Shown here one piece after another: positions 1 through 8,825 of a stretch of DNA of 64,000 bases. Both the position numbers and the translations under genes were made by a program. Position 1 is the stretch's first letter. Each line of letters starts with the position of its first letter. The stretch spans positions 62,001 through 126,000 of the forward strand of contig NZ_JHEI01000144.1 in NCBI RefSeq assembly GCF_001273835.1. Direction: 5' to 3'. Source of the DNA: Leucobacter celer subsp. astrifaciens. Lineage in GTDB: Bacteria > Actinomycetota > Actinomycetes > Actinomycetales > Microbacteriaceae. A model generated the notes under the pieces. That model saw only the letters and a program-made list of their open reading frames with translations, did not search any database and had not been told where the DNA came from.

Positions 1-144
1 GTCGAGTTCTTCGAGCTGCCCAAGACGACCTCCGGCAAGATCCGCCGCGTCGAGCTGCGGCAGCGCGAGGAGGCGGCGTTCGCCGCCGGGGAGCGGCTCG
101 AGCGCGAGTGGCGCGAGGAGGACTTCCCCGGTCTCAAGGGATGA
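1..144 (+). CDS. Acyl-CoA synthetase / AMP-dependent ligase, C-terminal fragment
   Basis: Only the last 47 codons are present; the gene begins outside the window. The visible protein contains PKTTSGKIRR, the conserved A10 motif near the C-terminus of ANL adenylating enzymes, whose lysine is needed for adenylate formation. It ends in a charged tail (REWREEDFPGLKG). The family joins carboxylic acids to CoA using ATP. The substrate cannot be read from this fragment. Position beside men genes might suggest menE, but a complete menE is present at 2606-3832, so a medium- or long-chain fatty acyl-CoA ligase is more likely. The stop lies 30 bases from the convergent menC stop, within a short tandem duplication. 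Confidence 0.85.
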   Translation, partial: VEFFELPKTTSGKIRRVELRQREEAAFAAGERLEREWREEDFPGLKG

Positions 145-179
145 TCCCTCGTCTCAGGTGAGTGATCCCTCGTCTCAGG
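142..179. repeat. Tandem duplication of a 21-bp unit between convergent genes
   Basis: TGATCCCTCGTCTCAGG occurs at 142-158 and again at 163-179. The first copy overlaps the stop of the ligase gene and the second overlaps the stop of menC on the other strand. It looks like a simple local duplication that separates the two gene ends. Confidence 0.75.
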
Positions 180-1281
180 GGGTGAGCAGACCGTAGCAGC
201 GGGTGATCCGTTCCCGCCACCAGGCCTCCCGCTCAGGCGGGGCGGCATAGCGATCCAGCAGCTCGGGATCGAGGCTCGGCCGGCGCACCGCGATCCCGCC
301 GTGCTGCGGCACGAGCGGCTCGGCCGTGACGTCGCCGTCGAGCAGCGCGACCGTGCCGAGCCCGCAGGCTCCCGCCAGCGCGCCCTCGGGCAGCGCTGCG
401 GCGAGGTGCAGCCCCATCGCGATGCCCGCCGACGTGTCGAGCGCGCTCGAGACGACGACGGGCAGCCCGGCGTTCGCGACGATCCCGAGCGCCCGCCGGA
501 TGCCCCCCAGCGGCTGCGCCTTCACGATGAGCAGGTCCGCGGCGCCCGCCCGAGCGACGGCCAGCGGGTCCGACGCCTTGCGCACGCTCTCGTCGGCGGC
601 GATCCTGACGAGGGGTGAACATCGGACTTTTAATCCGCGGGTCGCGGGATCGGGAGTGACGACGGCAGAAGAACTCGATCCATCAGCCGTTCGATGCTCA
701 GCCGACAGGCGCCGCCGCACCTCGACCAGCTCCGCCACGGTCGCGCACGGCTGTTCGGCGTAGTCGAGGTCGAACTCGGCGAGCGCCCGCAGCGCGGCCG
801 CGGCTTCGTCGGCGGTCCAGCCGCCGTTGGCGTCGATCCGCACCCGCGCCGCGTCGCCCATCGCCTCGCGCACGGCGCGCACCCGCGCCACGTCCTCGGC
901 GAGCGTCTGGCCCCGCTCGGCCACCTTCACCTTGGCGGTGCGGCAGCCGGGAAAGCGGGCGAGGATCCCGGGCACCTCGTCGGGGCGCACCGCCGGCACG
1001 GTGGCGTTGACCTCGACACGATCGCGCAGGACGGGCGGCTGCTCCGCCCACCCGAAGTCGAGTGCGGCCGCCAGCCAGGCCGAGGCCTCGCCGTCGTCGT
1101 ATTCGGGGAACGGCGAGAACTCGCTCGCGCCGAGCGGCGCGTCGAGGATCGCGGCCTCGCGCACGGCGATTCCGCGGAACCGGGTGCGCGTGGGGATCGC
1201 CACCACCCGTGTCGCCGCGAGCACCTCGGCGAGTGGGGGCAGCGCGGCGGGGAGGGGCTGCGGTGGGTGCGCGAGTCTCAT
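175..1281 (-). CDS. menC: o-Succinylbenzoate synthase
   Basis: This cytoplasmic enolase-superfamily enzyme dehydrates SHCHC to o-succinylbenzoate in menaquinone synthesis. The 368-residue product has the expected catalytic set: KVK at residues 117-119, metal ligand D150 in DANGG, the EQP glutamate, D230 in AADES, and K254 in VKAQPLGG. I chose the ATG at 1281 (MRLAHPP) because upstream in-frame sequence runs into the long palindrome and does not look coding. The protein is longer than usual because about 31 residues (roughly 193-223, rich in Ser and Arg) are inserted just before the AADES strand. The matching DNA, 611-705, contains a tRNA-Lys-like stretch (see separate entry). The reading frame is intact and all catalytic residues remain, so the enzyme may still work. 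It is divergent from menB. Confidence 0.92.
   Translation of the reverse strand: MRLAHPPQPLPAALPPLAEVLAATRVVAIPTRTRFRGIAVREAAILDAPLGASEFSPFPEYDDGEASAWLAAALDFGWAEQPPVLRDRVEVNATVPAVRPDEVPGILARFPGCRTAKVKVAERGQTLAEDVARVRAVREAMGDAARVRIDANGGWTADEAAAALRALAEFDLDYAEQPCATVAELVEVRRRLSAEHRTADGSSSSAVVTPDPATRGLKVRCSPLVRIAADESVRKASDPLAVARAGAADLLIVKAQPLGGIRRALGIVANAGLPVVVSSALDTSAGIAMGLHLAAALPEGALAGACGLGTVALLDGDVTAEPLVPQHGGIAVRRPSLDPELLDRYAAPPEREAWWRERITRCYGLLTP
611..705 (+). other. tRNA-Lys(UUU)-like segment inserted in menC
   Basis: On the plus strand, antisense to menC, bases around 617-650 read CATCGGACTTTTAATCCG followed by CGGGTCGCGGG. This is an anticodon stem (CGGA/TCCG) with a 7-base CTTTTAA loop carrying anticodon UUU, then a variable-loop and T-stem-like stretch, as in actinobacterial tRNA-Lys recalled from memory. 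There is no acceptor or D arm, and the expected TTCGANT T-loop is not intact, so it is not a functional tRNA. The whole segment coincides with the extra residues in MenC. Confidence 0.55.
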
Positions 1282-1315
1282 GGTCCTGTCCTGCTGCCCG
1301 GTTCCTGCGCTTGCA

Positions 1316-1389
1316 GAAGATCTGGGATCTGCCGAAGATATGCGGGATCCGAGTCTATCCGCCATATCTTCGGCAGATCCCAGATCTTC
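1316..1389. repeat. Long perfect palindrome between menC and menB
   Basis: Two 27-base arms, 1316-1342 and 1363-1389, are exact reverse complements (GAAGATCTGGGATCTGCCGA and onward), with a 20-base loop. The outer flanks (GGTTCC and GGAACC regions) extend the symmetry imperfectly. It lies in the divergent menC/menB spacer, just upstream of the menB -10 box, so it could extrude as a cruciform or act as a bidirectional transcription barrier or regulator site. Confidence 0.85.
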
Positions 1390-1423
1390 CGCCCGAGCGC
1401 GGAACCCGCAGGCAGCGCGCAAG

Positions 1424-1429
1424 TAGGCT
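1424..1429 (+). promoter_or_regulatory. menB -10 box, leaderless arrangement
   Basis: TAGGCT sits 7 bases before the menB ATG, with no Shine-Dalgarno sequence between. A transcript from this box would start at or next to the start codon. The same spacing recurs at menE, HAD 36705, pheA, the lipid kinase and serS. Confidence 0.6.
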
Positions 1430-1436
1430 GGAGTCC

Positions 1437-2351
<915 letters not shown>

Positions 2352-2402
2352 GGTGTCGCCCGCACTTCTCGGTGCTTGCCGCCCGGCCTCGTGCCTTACC
2401 TG

Positions 2403-2520
2403 CCGTTCCCCTTCTGCCTGCGCGCTGTCCGTCTCCCGGCCCGCCCTTATCTTCGCGCGTCAGTAGTTGTCACCAAACCTGAGGTGAGACAGCATCTACT
2501 GGCGCGCGTATGGGGAACGG
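2403..2520. repeat. Hairpin repeat family, copy 1
   Basis: An imperfect inverted repeat in the menB-menE spacer. Outer arms are CCGTTCCCC (2403-2411) and GGGGAACGG (2512-2520). Inner arms are CGCGCGTCAGTAG (from 2454) and its near complement CTACTGGCGCGCG (2497-2509). The core GCGCGTCAGT-GTTGTCA-CAAACCT matches the hairpin at 19262-19348, so the two form one family. Confidence 0.7.
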
Positions 2521-2593
2521 GGCGCAGGACCGGTAGGAGGCACGGGCGGGCGCGAGGCCGTCCCCGCTCGGGGCGCACTCACCGCGACCCGAG

Positions 2594-2599
2594 TACCCT
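2594..2599 (+). promoter_or_regulatory. menE -10 box, leaderless arrangement
   Basis: TACCCT lies 6 bases before the GTG start of menE, with no ribosome binding site between. This is the same geometry as menB. Confidence 0.5.
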
Positions 2600-2605
2600 G
2601 GAACG

Positions 2606-3832
2606 GTGACTGCGCCCAACGGACTCCGCGCCATCCCCACCGATGACCGCGCCTGGCTCATGGCCGCGCTCGCCGACGCCCTCGCCGGGGGCGCCCCGGT
2701 GCTGCCGGTCGTCGCGGGCACCGACCCGGAGGCGATCGTCGCGCTGCAGCACGAGACCCTGCCCGAGGGCACCGCGCTCGTGGTGCGCACCTCGGGATCC
2801 AGCGGTATGCCCAAGGCGGTGGCGCTCGGCGCCGACGCGCTGCGTGCCGGAGCCGAGGCGACGCACGAGGCCTTCGGAGGCCCGGGGCAGTGGCTCGTCG
2901 CGCTGCCGGTCCACCTCATCTCGGGACTGCAGATGCTGGTGCGCGGCGAGGTCTCGGGGATCGCGCCGGTGTTCTTCGACGGCGGGGACGATGGCTTCGA
3001 CCCCGAGCGCCTGCTCGAGGCGGCCGAGGGCCTCGAACACGATCGCCGCTACGTCTCGCTGGTGCCGGTGCAGTTCTCGCGGCTGCTCGACCTGGCCGAG
3101 CGGGACGCCGGCGCCGCCGACGCGCTGCGGCGCTTCGACGCCGTGCTGGTGGGCGGGCAGGGCGTGCCGCTGGTCATGCGCCGGCGCGCACACGAGCTCG
3201 GCGTGGCGCTCAAGCGCAGCTACGGCATGACGGAGACGGCCGGGGGCTGCGTCTACGACGGCGTCGAGATCGGCGACACGAGGGTGCGCATCCGCGAGGG
3301 AGAGGTGCAGCTGGCCGGATCGACGCTGGCGCTCGGCTACGCGGGCGATCCCGAGCTCACCGCGCAACGGTTCGTCGAGGATCGCGGCCGCGACGGCGCG
3401 GTCACCCGGTGGTACCGCACGGGCGACGCGGGTGAACTGCTGGGCGGCATGCTCACCGTCACGGGGCGACTCGATCGGGTGATCATCTCGGGCGGCGTCA
3501 ACGTGTCTCTCGACGAGGTGGAGCGCGCGGCCAGGGATTTCGCGGGCTGGGGGAGCGCGGTGGCGCTCGCGGCGCCGCACCCGGAGTGGGGCGAGCGCGT
3601 CAGCCTGGTCGTGGAGACCGAGCCGGGTGCGGCGGCCTTCGAGGAGGTGCGCGCGGCGATCCGGGATCGCCTCGGCGCGGCCGCGGCACCCGAGTGGGTC
3701 ACCGAGACCGAGGAGATCCCGCGCCTCGCGGGAGGCAAGCCCGACCTCACCGCTCTCGACGAGTGGCTGACAAGACTGCGGGCCAGCTTCCGGGAGACGC
3801 GTCAGATGCAGAAAGTCGAGGAGGAGCAGTGA
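2606..3832 (+). CDS. menE: o-Succinylbenzoate-CoA ligase
   Basis: An ANL-family adenylating enzyme that activates o-succinylbenzoate with ATP and CoA for MenB. The 408-residue protein has the P-loop TSGSSGMPK (about residues 62-71), the SYGMTET motif, the YRTGDAGEL hinge region, GRLDRVIISGGVNVS and a C-terminal AGGKPD lysine motif. It is short for the superfamily, as MenE proteins of actinobacteria are. The GTG start is set by the TACCCT box 6 bases upstream. Its end overlaps the menA GTG by four bases (GTGA), so the two are translationally coupled. An uncharacterised short-chain acyl-CoA ligase is possible, but the men context makes MenE strong. Confidence 0.9.
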   Translation: MTAPNGLRAIPTDDRAWLMAALADALAGGAPVLPVVAGTDPEAIVALQHETLPEGTALVVRTSGSSGMPKAVALGADALRAGAEATHEAFGGPGQWLVALPVHLISGLQMLVRGEVSGIAPVFFDGGDDGFDPERLLEAAEGLEHDRRYVSLVPVQFSRLLDLAERDAGAADALRRFDAVLVGGQGVPLVMRRRAHELGVALKRSYGMTETAGGCVYDGVEIGDTRVRIREGEVQLAGSTLALGYAGDPELTAQRFVEDRGRDGAVTRWYRTGDAGELLGGMLTVTGRLDRVIISGGVNVSLDEVERAARDFAGWGSAVALAAPHPEWGERVSLVVETEPGAAAFEEVRAAIRDRLGAAAAPEWVTETEEIPRLAGGKPDLTALDEWLTRLRASFRETRQMQKVEEEQ

Positions 3833-4782
3833 ACGCGAGGGATCGGCGCAAGTCGGGCAACCCGGCGGTGCGGGCCGCGGCGGAGCGGCAGGTCGCCGCG
3901 GGCGATCAGCCCAGGATCACCTGGCGCAACTGGCTCGGCGGTGCGCGCCTGCGCACGCTGCCGCTCGCGTTCGCACCGGTCGCTGCGGGCGCCGGGGTCG
4001 CCCACATGGTGCAGGGCTTCTCGCTGCCGCTCACGCTGCTCGCACTCGCGGTCGCGGTGCTGCTGCAGATCGGCGTGAACTACGCCAACGACTACTCCGA
4101 CGGAGTGCGCGGGACCGACGAGTTCCGGCTGGGGCCGGCGCGACTCACCGGATCGGGGCTCGTCGACCCCAGGAGGGTGCTGGTCACCGCCCTCGTGTTC
4201 TTCGGGCTCGCCGCGGTGGCCGGCCTGGCCGCCGTGATCATGAGCGAGCGCTGGTGGTTCCTCGCGCTGGGCGTGCTCGCGATCCTCGCCGCCTGGTTCT
4301 ACACCGGGGGTAAGCGGCCGTACGGATACGCGGGCCTCGGCGAAGTCATGGTGTTCATCTTCTTCGGGCTCGTCGCGACCGTCGGCACCGTGTACCTGCA
4401 GACGGACGTGCAGACGCAGGAGGCCTGGTTCGCCGGCGCGGGGGTCGGGTTCTTCGCCGTCGCCGTGCTGGTCGTCAACAATCTGCGCGACATCCCGACC
4501 GATCGGCTCGCCGGCAAGCGCACCCTCGCGGTGCGCATGGGCGATCGGGCCTCGCGGGTGCTCTACATCGTCTGCGTGCTGCTGCCCTTCGCGGTGCCGG
4601 CCGTCTTCGGTCTCGTGAACCCCGGCCTGGTGCTCGTGTGGCTCGTGCTGCTGGTGGTGGCGCCGTGCATCCTGATCGTGATCACCGCCAAGACCCCGCG
4701 CGAGCTGATCCTCGTGCTGCAGCTGACCAGTCTCGCGGCGCTCGCCTACGGCGTGCTGCTCGGGGTGGGCTTCGCGTTCTGA
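3829..4782 (+). CDS. menA: 1,4-Dihydroxy-2-naphthoate polyprenyltransferase
   Basis: A UbiA-family membrane enzyme that attaches a polyprenyl chain to DHNA, giving demethylmenaquinone. The 317-residue protein has a polar 45-residue N-terminus and then about eight hydrophobic helices. The first prenyl-diphosphate Mg-binding motif is NDYSDGVRGTD, and the second aspartate-rich region is NNLRDIPTDRLAGKRT; both are typical of MenA. The GTG at 3829 overlaps the menE stop and is preceded by GAGGAG. It is the last gene of the men group here; 260 bases follow before the ABC exporter gene, including that exporter's promoter. Confidence 0.94.
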   Translation: MNARDRRKSGNPAVRAAAERQVAAGDQPRITWRNWLGGARLRTLPLAFAPVAAGAGVAHMVQGFSLPLTLLALAVAVLLQIGVNYANDYSDGVRGTDEFRLGPARLTGSGLVDPRRVLVTALVFFGLAAVAGLAAVIMSERWWFLALGVLAILAAWFYTGGKRPYGYAGLGEVMVFIFFGLVATVGTVYLQTDVQTQEAWFAGAGVGFFAVAVLVVNNLRDIPTDRLAGKRTLAVRMGDRASRVLYIVCVLLPFAVPAVFGLVNPGLVLVWLVLLVVAPCILIVITAKTPRELILVLQLTSLAALAYGVLLGVGFAF

Positions 4783-4818
4783 TCGGCGCGAAGAGGTCGA
4801 TGCCCTGTCAGAGGCCCC

Positions 4819-4855
4819 TTGCCCCGGCCCTCTCTGAGTCGGTAGGCTGACTCAG
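4819..4855 (+). promoter_or_regulatory. Promoter with palindromic operator for the leader peptide and ABC exporter
   Basis: TTGCCC (4819-4824) and TAGGCT (4843-4848) are 18 bases apart. A perfect inverted repeat, CTGAGTC (4834-4840) and GACTCAG (4849-4855), brackets the -10 box with an 8-base spacer. A dimeric repressor bound there would block RNA polymerase. No adjacent regulator gene is visible, so the factor is unknown. Confidence 0.6.
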
Positions 4856-4889
4856 GTATCCCGATCGACCCGGAGGAAAGGAGCAGGCC

Positions 4890-4952
4890 ATGGAACGCAT
4901 CCGCATCCCGTCGGCAGCTGCTCTTCCGGGCAGCCTGCTGACCGGACATTAG
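4890..4952 (+). CDS. Leader peptide upstream of the ABC exporter (20 residues)
   Basis: A very strong ribosome binding site (GGAGGAAAGGAG) precedes an ATG at 4890 and a 20-residue reading frame, MERIRIPSAAALPGSLLTGH, ending at TAG 4952. It does not resemble a functional protein. Placed 90 bases before a heterodimeric multidrug-type ABC exporter and directly before a hairpin, it looks like a regulatory leader peptide. Such leaders sense ribosome stalling; the known comparison is the BmrB leader that controls BmrCD in Bacillus subtilis. The coding call rests on the ribosome binding site and context alone. Confidence 0.6.
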   Translation: MERIRIPSAAALPGSLLTGH

Positions 4953-4959
4953 TTCATCC

Positions 4960-4978
4960 GGCTGCGCTTTCCGCAGCC
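4960..4978 (+). promoter_or_regulatory. Attenuator-like hairpin after the leader peptide
   Basis: GGCTGCG (4960-4966) pairs perfectly with CGCAGCC (4972-4978) around a 5-base loop, followed by CTCTCCGTTT, a weak pyrimidine run. The left arm can pair instead with GGGCAGCC inside the leader reading frame (about 4928-4935), giving a mutually exclusive fold. A stalled ribosome on the leader could therefore switch read-through into the exporter genes. Confidence 0.45.
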
Positions 4979-5042
4979 CTCTCCGTTTCAGCCACCGAGC
5001 ACCGGCCTTCTGCGCCGCAGCGCTCCCATCCGATCAGGGATC

Positions 5043-6947
5043 ATGACCTCTCCGCATTCCGCCTCAACGCCTGCCGGCGCCGAGACCGCCGCGCCGCCGC
5101 GGCTCCCCATGCTGCGCTCGCTCGCGCGGCTCATCCCGTACGCCCGCCCTGCGATGCCGCGTCTCATCGGCGGCGCAGTGGTCGCGCTCGCCGCCACGTT
5201 GGTGAGCCTCATGGTGCCGCTCGTGATCCAGTGGGTGATCGACGGCCCCATCAGCACCGGTGATCGCGCGGTCGTGCTGTGGGGAGTGGGCGCCGTCTTC
5301 GCTCTGGGCCTCGTCGAAGCCCTGTTCGTCTTTCTGCGGCGCGCGCTCGTGCTCGCCCCCGCGACCGAGGTGGACCGGCTGGTGCGCCAGGCCTTCTTCG
5401 AACGGCTGCTGCGACTGCCCGTCGCGTTCCACGACCGGTGGCCGGGCGGACAGCTGCTCAGCCGGATGATGCAGGACATCGGCCGGGTGCGGCGGTTCCT
5501 CTCGTTCGGCCTCATCATGCTGCTCGTGAACCTGCTGACCATCGTCATCGGGATCGGCCTGCTGTTCCGCTGGCACTGGCTCCTGGGCACGCTCTTCCTC
5601 GTCTGCACGGTGCCGTTGTGGCTCGCGAGCATGCGCTTCAACTCGCGCTTCGACAGCCTCTCGCGTTTGAGCCAGGACCAGGCGGGCGATCTCGCGACCT
5701 CCGTCGAGGAGAGCGTGCACGGGATCCGGGTGCTCAAGGCGTTCGGCCGCGGCGGGCACGCGCTGGCCGCCTTCACGCGGCGGGCGGAATCGCTGCGCAG
5801 CACCGAGCTGCGCAAGGCGCGGGCGCTCGGCGAGATCTGGTTCTGGCACGAGATCGTGCCGATCGCCGCGCAGGCTCTCTGCCTGTTCGCCGGAGTCTGG
5901 CTGGTGACCCGCGGCGAGCTCTCCGTCGGTCAGCTCTTCGCCTTCTTCACGCTGGCCGCGGCGCTCAGCTGGCCGATCGGGTCCCTCGGCTTCCTGTTCT
6001 CGATGCTCATCGACACCCGCACCTCGGTCGACCGCGTCTTCGAGGTGTTCGATGCGCGGATCGCGGTCGAGGATCCCGCGCACCCCGTCGATCCGGGGCA
6101 TCCGACGGGCCGCCTCCGGTTCGACGACGTGTCCTTCCGCTACCCCGACATGGGCGACGGCGAGCGGGACGTGATCCAGGGCCTCGACCTCGAGCTCGAG
6201 CCCGGCGAGACCCTCGCGCTCGTGGGCGCGACCGGCTGCGGTAAGACCACGCTCACCACGCTGCCCTCGCGCCTGTTCGACGTGACCGGGGGAGCGGTAC
6301 GGCTCGACGGCATCGATGTGCGGGAGATGTCGCTCGCGACCCTGCGCTCGCACATCGGCATCGCCTTCGAGGATCCGGTGCTGTTCTCCGCCTCGGTGCG
6401 CGAGAACGTGCTGCTCGGACGTGAGGATCTCGAGCCCGGCAGCGAGGAGGCAGAGCGGGTGCTGCGAGAGGCCCTCGAGGTGGCGCACGCCGGCTTCGCC
6501 TACGACCTGCCCCTCGGTCTCGACACCGAGGTCGGCGAGGAGGGCCTCAGCCTCTCGGGCGGGCAGCGTCAGCGGCTCGCCCTCGCCCGGGTCGTCGCGG
6601 CGAAGCCCGCCGTGCTCGTGCTCGACGACCCGCTGTCGGCGCTCGACGTCGACACCGAGACGCGGGTGACCGCCGAGCTGCGCCGCGTGCTCGCCGACAC
6701 CACGGTGCTCGTCGTCGCCCACCGTCCCTCGACGGTCGCGCTGGCCGACCGTGTCGCGGTCATGTCCGAGGGGCGGATCACCAGGGTGGGCAAGCACACC
6801 GAGCTGCTGCGCACGAGTGCCGAGTACCGTGCGCTGCTGTCCACCCTCGGCGATGACGATCGGGGCGGCGGGGCTGCGGGTGGCGGCGCCTCCGGGGGCA
6901 GGAAGCCCGGAACCGAGGACGGGTCCGGAGAGGGGGCTGTCGCATGA
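5043..6947 (+). CDS. Heterodimeric ABC exporter, subunit with degenerate ATP site
   Basis: A 634-residue half-transporter: about six membrane helices (residues 35-315), then a nucleotide-binding domain. Walker [10 protein letters not shown] starts near residue 395, the signature LSGGQ is 504-508, and Walker B is [12 protein letters not shown], where D529 replaces the catalytic glutamate. This Asp is the mark of the non-catalytic subunit in BmrCD, LmrCD and TM287/288-type exporters. The C-terminus is a Gly-rich tail. It overlaps the partner gene by four bases (ATGA). Likely role: energy-driven efflux of drugs, lipids or a natural product; the substrate cannot be inferred. Regulation appears to involve the operator and leader peptide upstream. 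Confidence 0.9.
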   Translation: MTSPHSASTPAGAETAAPPRLPMLRSLARLIPYARPAMPRLIGGAVVALAATLVSLMVPLVIQWVIDGPISTGDRAVVLWGVGAVFALGLVEALFVFLRRALVLAPATEVDRLVRQAFFERLLRLPVAFHDRWPGGQLLSRMMQDIGRVRRFLSFGLIMLLVNLLTIVIGIGLLFRWHWLLGTLFLVCTVPLWLASMRFNSRFDSLSRLSQDQAGDLATSVEESVHGIRVLKAFGRGGHALAAFTRRAESLRSTELRKARALGEIWFWHEIVPIAAQALCLFAGVWLVTRGELSVGQLFAFFTLAAALSWPIGSLGFLFSMLIDTRTSVDRVFEVFDARIAVEDPAHPVDPGHPTGRLRFDDVSFRYPDMGDGERDVIQGLDLELEPGETLALVGATGCGKTTLTTLPSRLFDVTGGAVRLDGIDVREMSLATLRSHIGIAFEDPVLFSASVRENVLLGREDLEPGSEEAERVLREALEVAHAGFAYDLPLGLDTEVGEEGLSLSGGQRQRLALARVVAAKPAVLVLDDPLSALDVDTETRVTAELRRVLADTTVLVVAHRPSTVALADRVAVMSEGRITRVGKHTELLRTSAEYRALLSTLGDDDRGGGAAGGGASGGRKPGTEDGSGEGAVA

Positions 6948-8758
6948 GCGTCACCACTGTGCACGGCACGAGCGGCGAGGACCGCGGCGACTACAACCGC
7001 GCCGAGAGCCGGTCGATCCGGCGGCGTTCGCTGCGGCTCCTCGCCGACATCCTGCGTCCGCGGAAGGGGCTCCTCGCGCTCACGGTCTCCGTCGTCGTGG
7101 TGTCCACGATCCTGCGCGCCGTCGTGCCGAGCCTCATCGCCTACGGCATCGACACCGCGCTGCCCGCCGCCCTCGGCGGCGACTGGACGCCGATCCTGTG
7201 GACCGCGGCGGCGATCCTCGGCGCCGGCGGGGTGGGCGGCGCCCTCGTCGGCTGGTACGTCGTGCTCATCGCCCGGCTCACGCAGGCGATCATGCTCGAG
7301 CTGCGCACCCGTATCTTCCGGCACACGCAGCGGCTCAGTCTCGAGTTCCACGAGGGCTACACGTCGGGGCGCATCATCTCGCGGCAGACGAGCGACCTCG
7401 AGTCGATCCAGGAGCTGCTCGACGGCAGTCTGAACGAGCTCGTCGACGCCGTGCTCATCGGTGCGTTCACGCTGTGCGCGCTGCTCCTGCTCGACTGGCA
7501 GAGCGCCCTGATCCTCGCCGCCGCGATGATCCCGCTCGTGCTGCTCATGCGCTGGTTCGTGCGCGAGTCGCAGCGGGGCTTCCGTGCCACCAGCGTGGCC
7601 AGCGCGAAGCTCATCGTGCGGTTCGTCGAGACGATGACCGGCATCCGGGCGGTGCAGGCGTTCCGCAAGGAGCGGCAGCGCTCGCGCGAGTTCGCGGGGG
7701 CCGCGAAGGAGTACCTCGACGCGAACCTGCGCGTCATCAAGCTGTACGGCGTGTTCGATCCGGCGCTCATGCTGCTCGGCAGCACCACGATCGCGGTCGT
7801 ACTGCTGTGGGGCTCGCTGCGCGTCGTCGACGGTGCGCTCGCCATCGGCGTGCTGCTGGCCGCGATCATGTACGTGCGCAACTTCTTCGGGCCGCTCGAG
7901 GAGGTGGCGACGTTCCTCAACTCCTACCAGTCGGCGGCGGCCGCGCTGGAGAAGGTGTCGGGTGTGCTCGAGGAGGAGCCGACGGTGTCGGATCCCGCGC
8001 AGCCCGATCTGCTGCCCGAGGGCGGCGGCGAGATCGGCTTCGAGGACGTCGACTTCGGGTACGGGGCCGGCCGGAGCGTGCTGCAGATTCCCGAGCTCAC
8101 GATCGCGAGCGGCCAGACCGTCGCGCTCGTGGGCACGACGGGCGCGGGCAAGTCGACGCTCGCGAAGCTCGTGGCGCGCTTCTACGACCCGCGGCGCGGG
8201 GCCGTGCGGCTCGACGGCGTCGACCTGCGGGCCGTCGCCTCCGCCGATCTGAGGCGGACCGTCGTCATGGTGACGCAGGAGGCCTACCTGTTCAGCGGTT
8301 CCGTGGCCGACAACATCGCGCTCGGAAACCCCGATGCCTCGCTCGACGAGGTCCAGGCGGCCGCCCGCGCGGTCGGCGCCCACGACTTCATCGAAGCGCT
8401 TCCCGACGGCTACGACACCGACGTGAACAAGCGCGGCGGTCGGGTCTCCGCCGGCCAGCGCCAGCTGATCTCGTTCGCGCGGGCCTTCCTCGCCGACCCG
8501 ACCGTGCTGATCCTCGACGAGGCGACGGCCTCGCTCGACCTGCCGAGCGAGCGGCAGGTGCAGGACGCCCTGCAGCGGTTGCTCGCCGATCGCACCGCGA
8601 TCATCATCGCGCACCGGCTCTCGACGGTGGAGATCGCCGACCGGGTGCTCGTCATGGAGCACGGCCGCGTGGTGGAGGACGGCAGCCCGGCGCAGCTGAT
8701 CGCGCGCGACGGACGCTACGCCCGGCTGCATCGCGAGTGGGCGGCGTCGCAGGCCTGA
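6944..8758 (+). CDS. Heterodimeric ABC exporter, catalytic subunit
   Basis: A 604-residue half-transporter, partner of the upstream gene. It has a polar N-terminus, about six membrane helices (residues 40-330) and a nucleotide-binding domain. Walker A is GTTGAGKST. Walker [12 protein letters not shown], has the canonical catalytic E526. The signature is VSAGQ (501-505) instead of LSGGQ. A canonical Walker B paired with a non-canonical signature complements the partner exactly, so the dimer should have one active and one degenerate ATP site. A GC-rich inverted repeat follows the stop and may end the operon. Confidence 0.9.
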   Translation: MSVTTVHGTSGEDRGDYNRAESRSIRRRSLRLLADILRPRKGLLALTVSVVVVSTILRAVVPSLIAYGIDTALPAALGGDWTPILWTAAAILGAGGVGGALVGWYVVLIARLTQAIMLELRTRIFRHTQRLSLEFHEGYTSGRIISRQTSDLESIQELLDGSLNELVDAVLIGAFTLCALLLLDWQSALILAAAMIPLVLLMRWFVRESQRGFRATSVASAKLIVRFVETMTGIRAVQAFRKERQRSREFAGAAKEYLDANLRVIKLYGVFDPALMLLGSTTIAVVLLWGSLRVVDGALAIGVLLAAIMYVRNFFGPLEEVATFLNSYQSAAAALEKVSGVLEEEPTVSDPAQPDLLPEGGGEIGFEDVDFGYGAGRSVLQIPELTIASGQTVALVGTTGAGKSTLAKLVARFYDPRRGAVRLDGVDLRAVASADLRRTVVMVTQEAYLFSGSVADNIALGNPDASLDEVQAAARAVGAHDFIEALPDGYDTDVNKRGGRVSAGQRQLISFARAFLADPTVLILDEATASLDLPSERQVQDALQRLLADRTAIIIAHRLSTVEIADRVLVMEHGRVVEDGSPAQLIARDGRYARLHREWAASQA

Positions 8759-8776
8759 GCCCGCGGTCGCGGGCTC
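8757..8776 (+). terminator. Possible terminator hairpin after the ABC exporter
   Basis: GAGCCCGCG (8757-8765) and CGCGGGCTC (8768-8776) are exact reverse complements starting in the stop codon of the exporter gene. There is no T-run, as is common in high-GC actinobacteria, so terminator function is inferred from position. Confidence 0.4.
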
Positions 8777-8825
8777 GATCCCGCGGCATCCGTATCCTCC
8801 GGTGTTCCTCTAGTGTGGGAGCGAC

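Noticed and set aside
600..700. A complete tRNA-Lys gene inside menC
   Set aside because: Only the anticodon arm and adjacent bases fit. There is no acceptor stem, D arm or CCA end, and the T-loop is not intact.
5064..8731. Very long open frames antisense to the ABC exporter genes (577 and 720 codons)
   Set aside because: They mirror strong coding sequence on the other strand, have low-complexity Arg/Glu/His-rich products and no recognisable motif. Such frames are expected in high-GC DNA.
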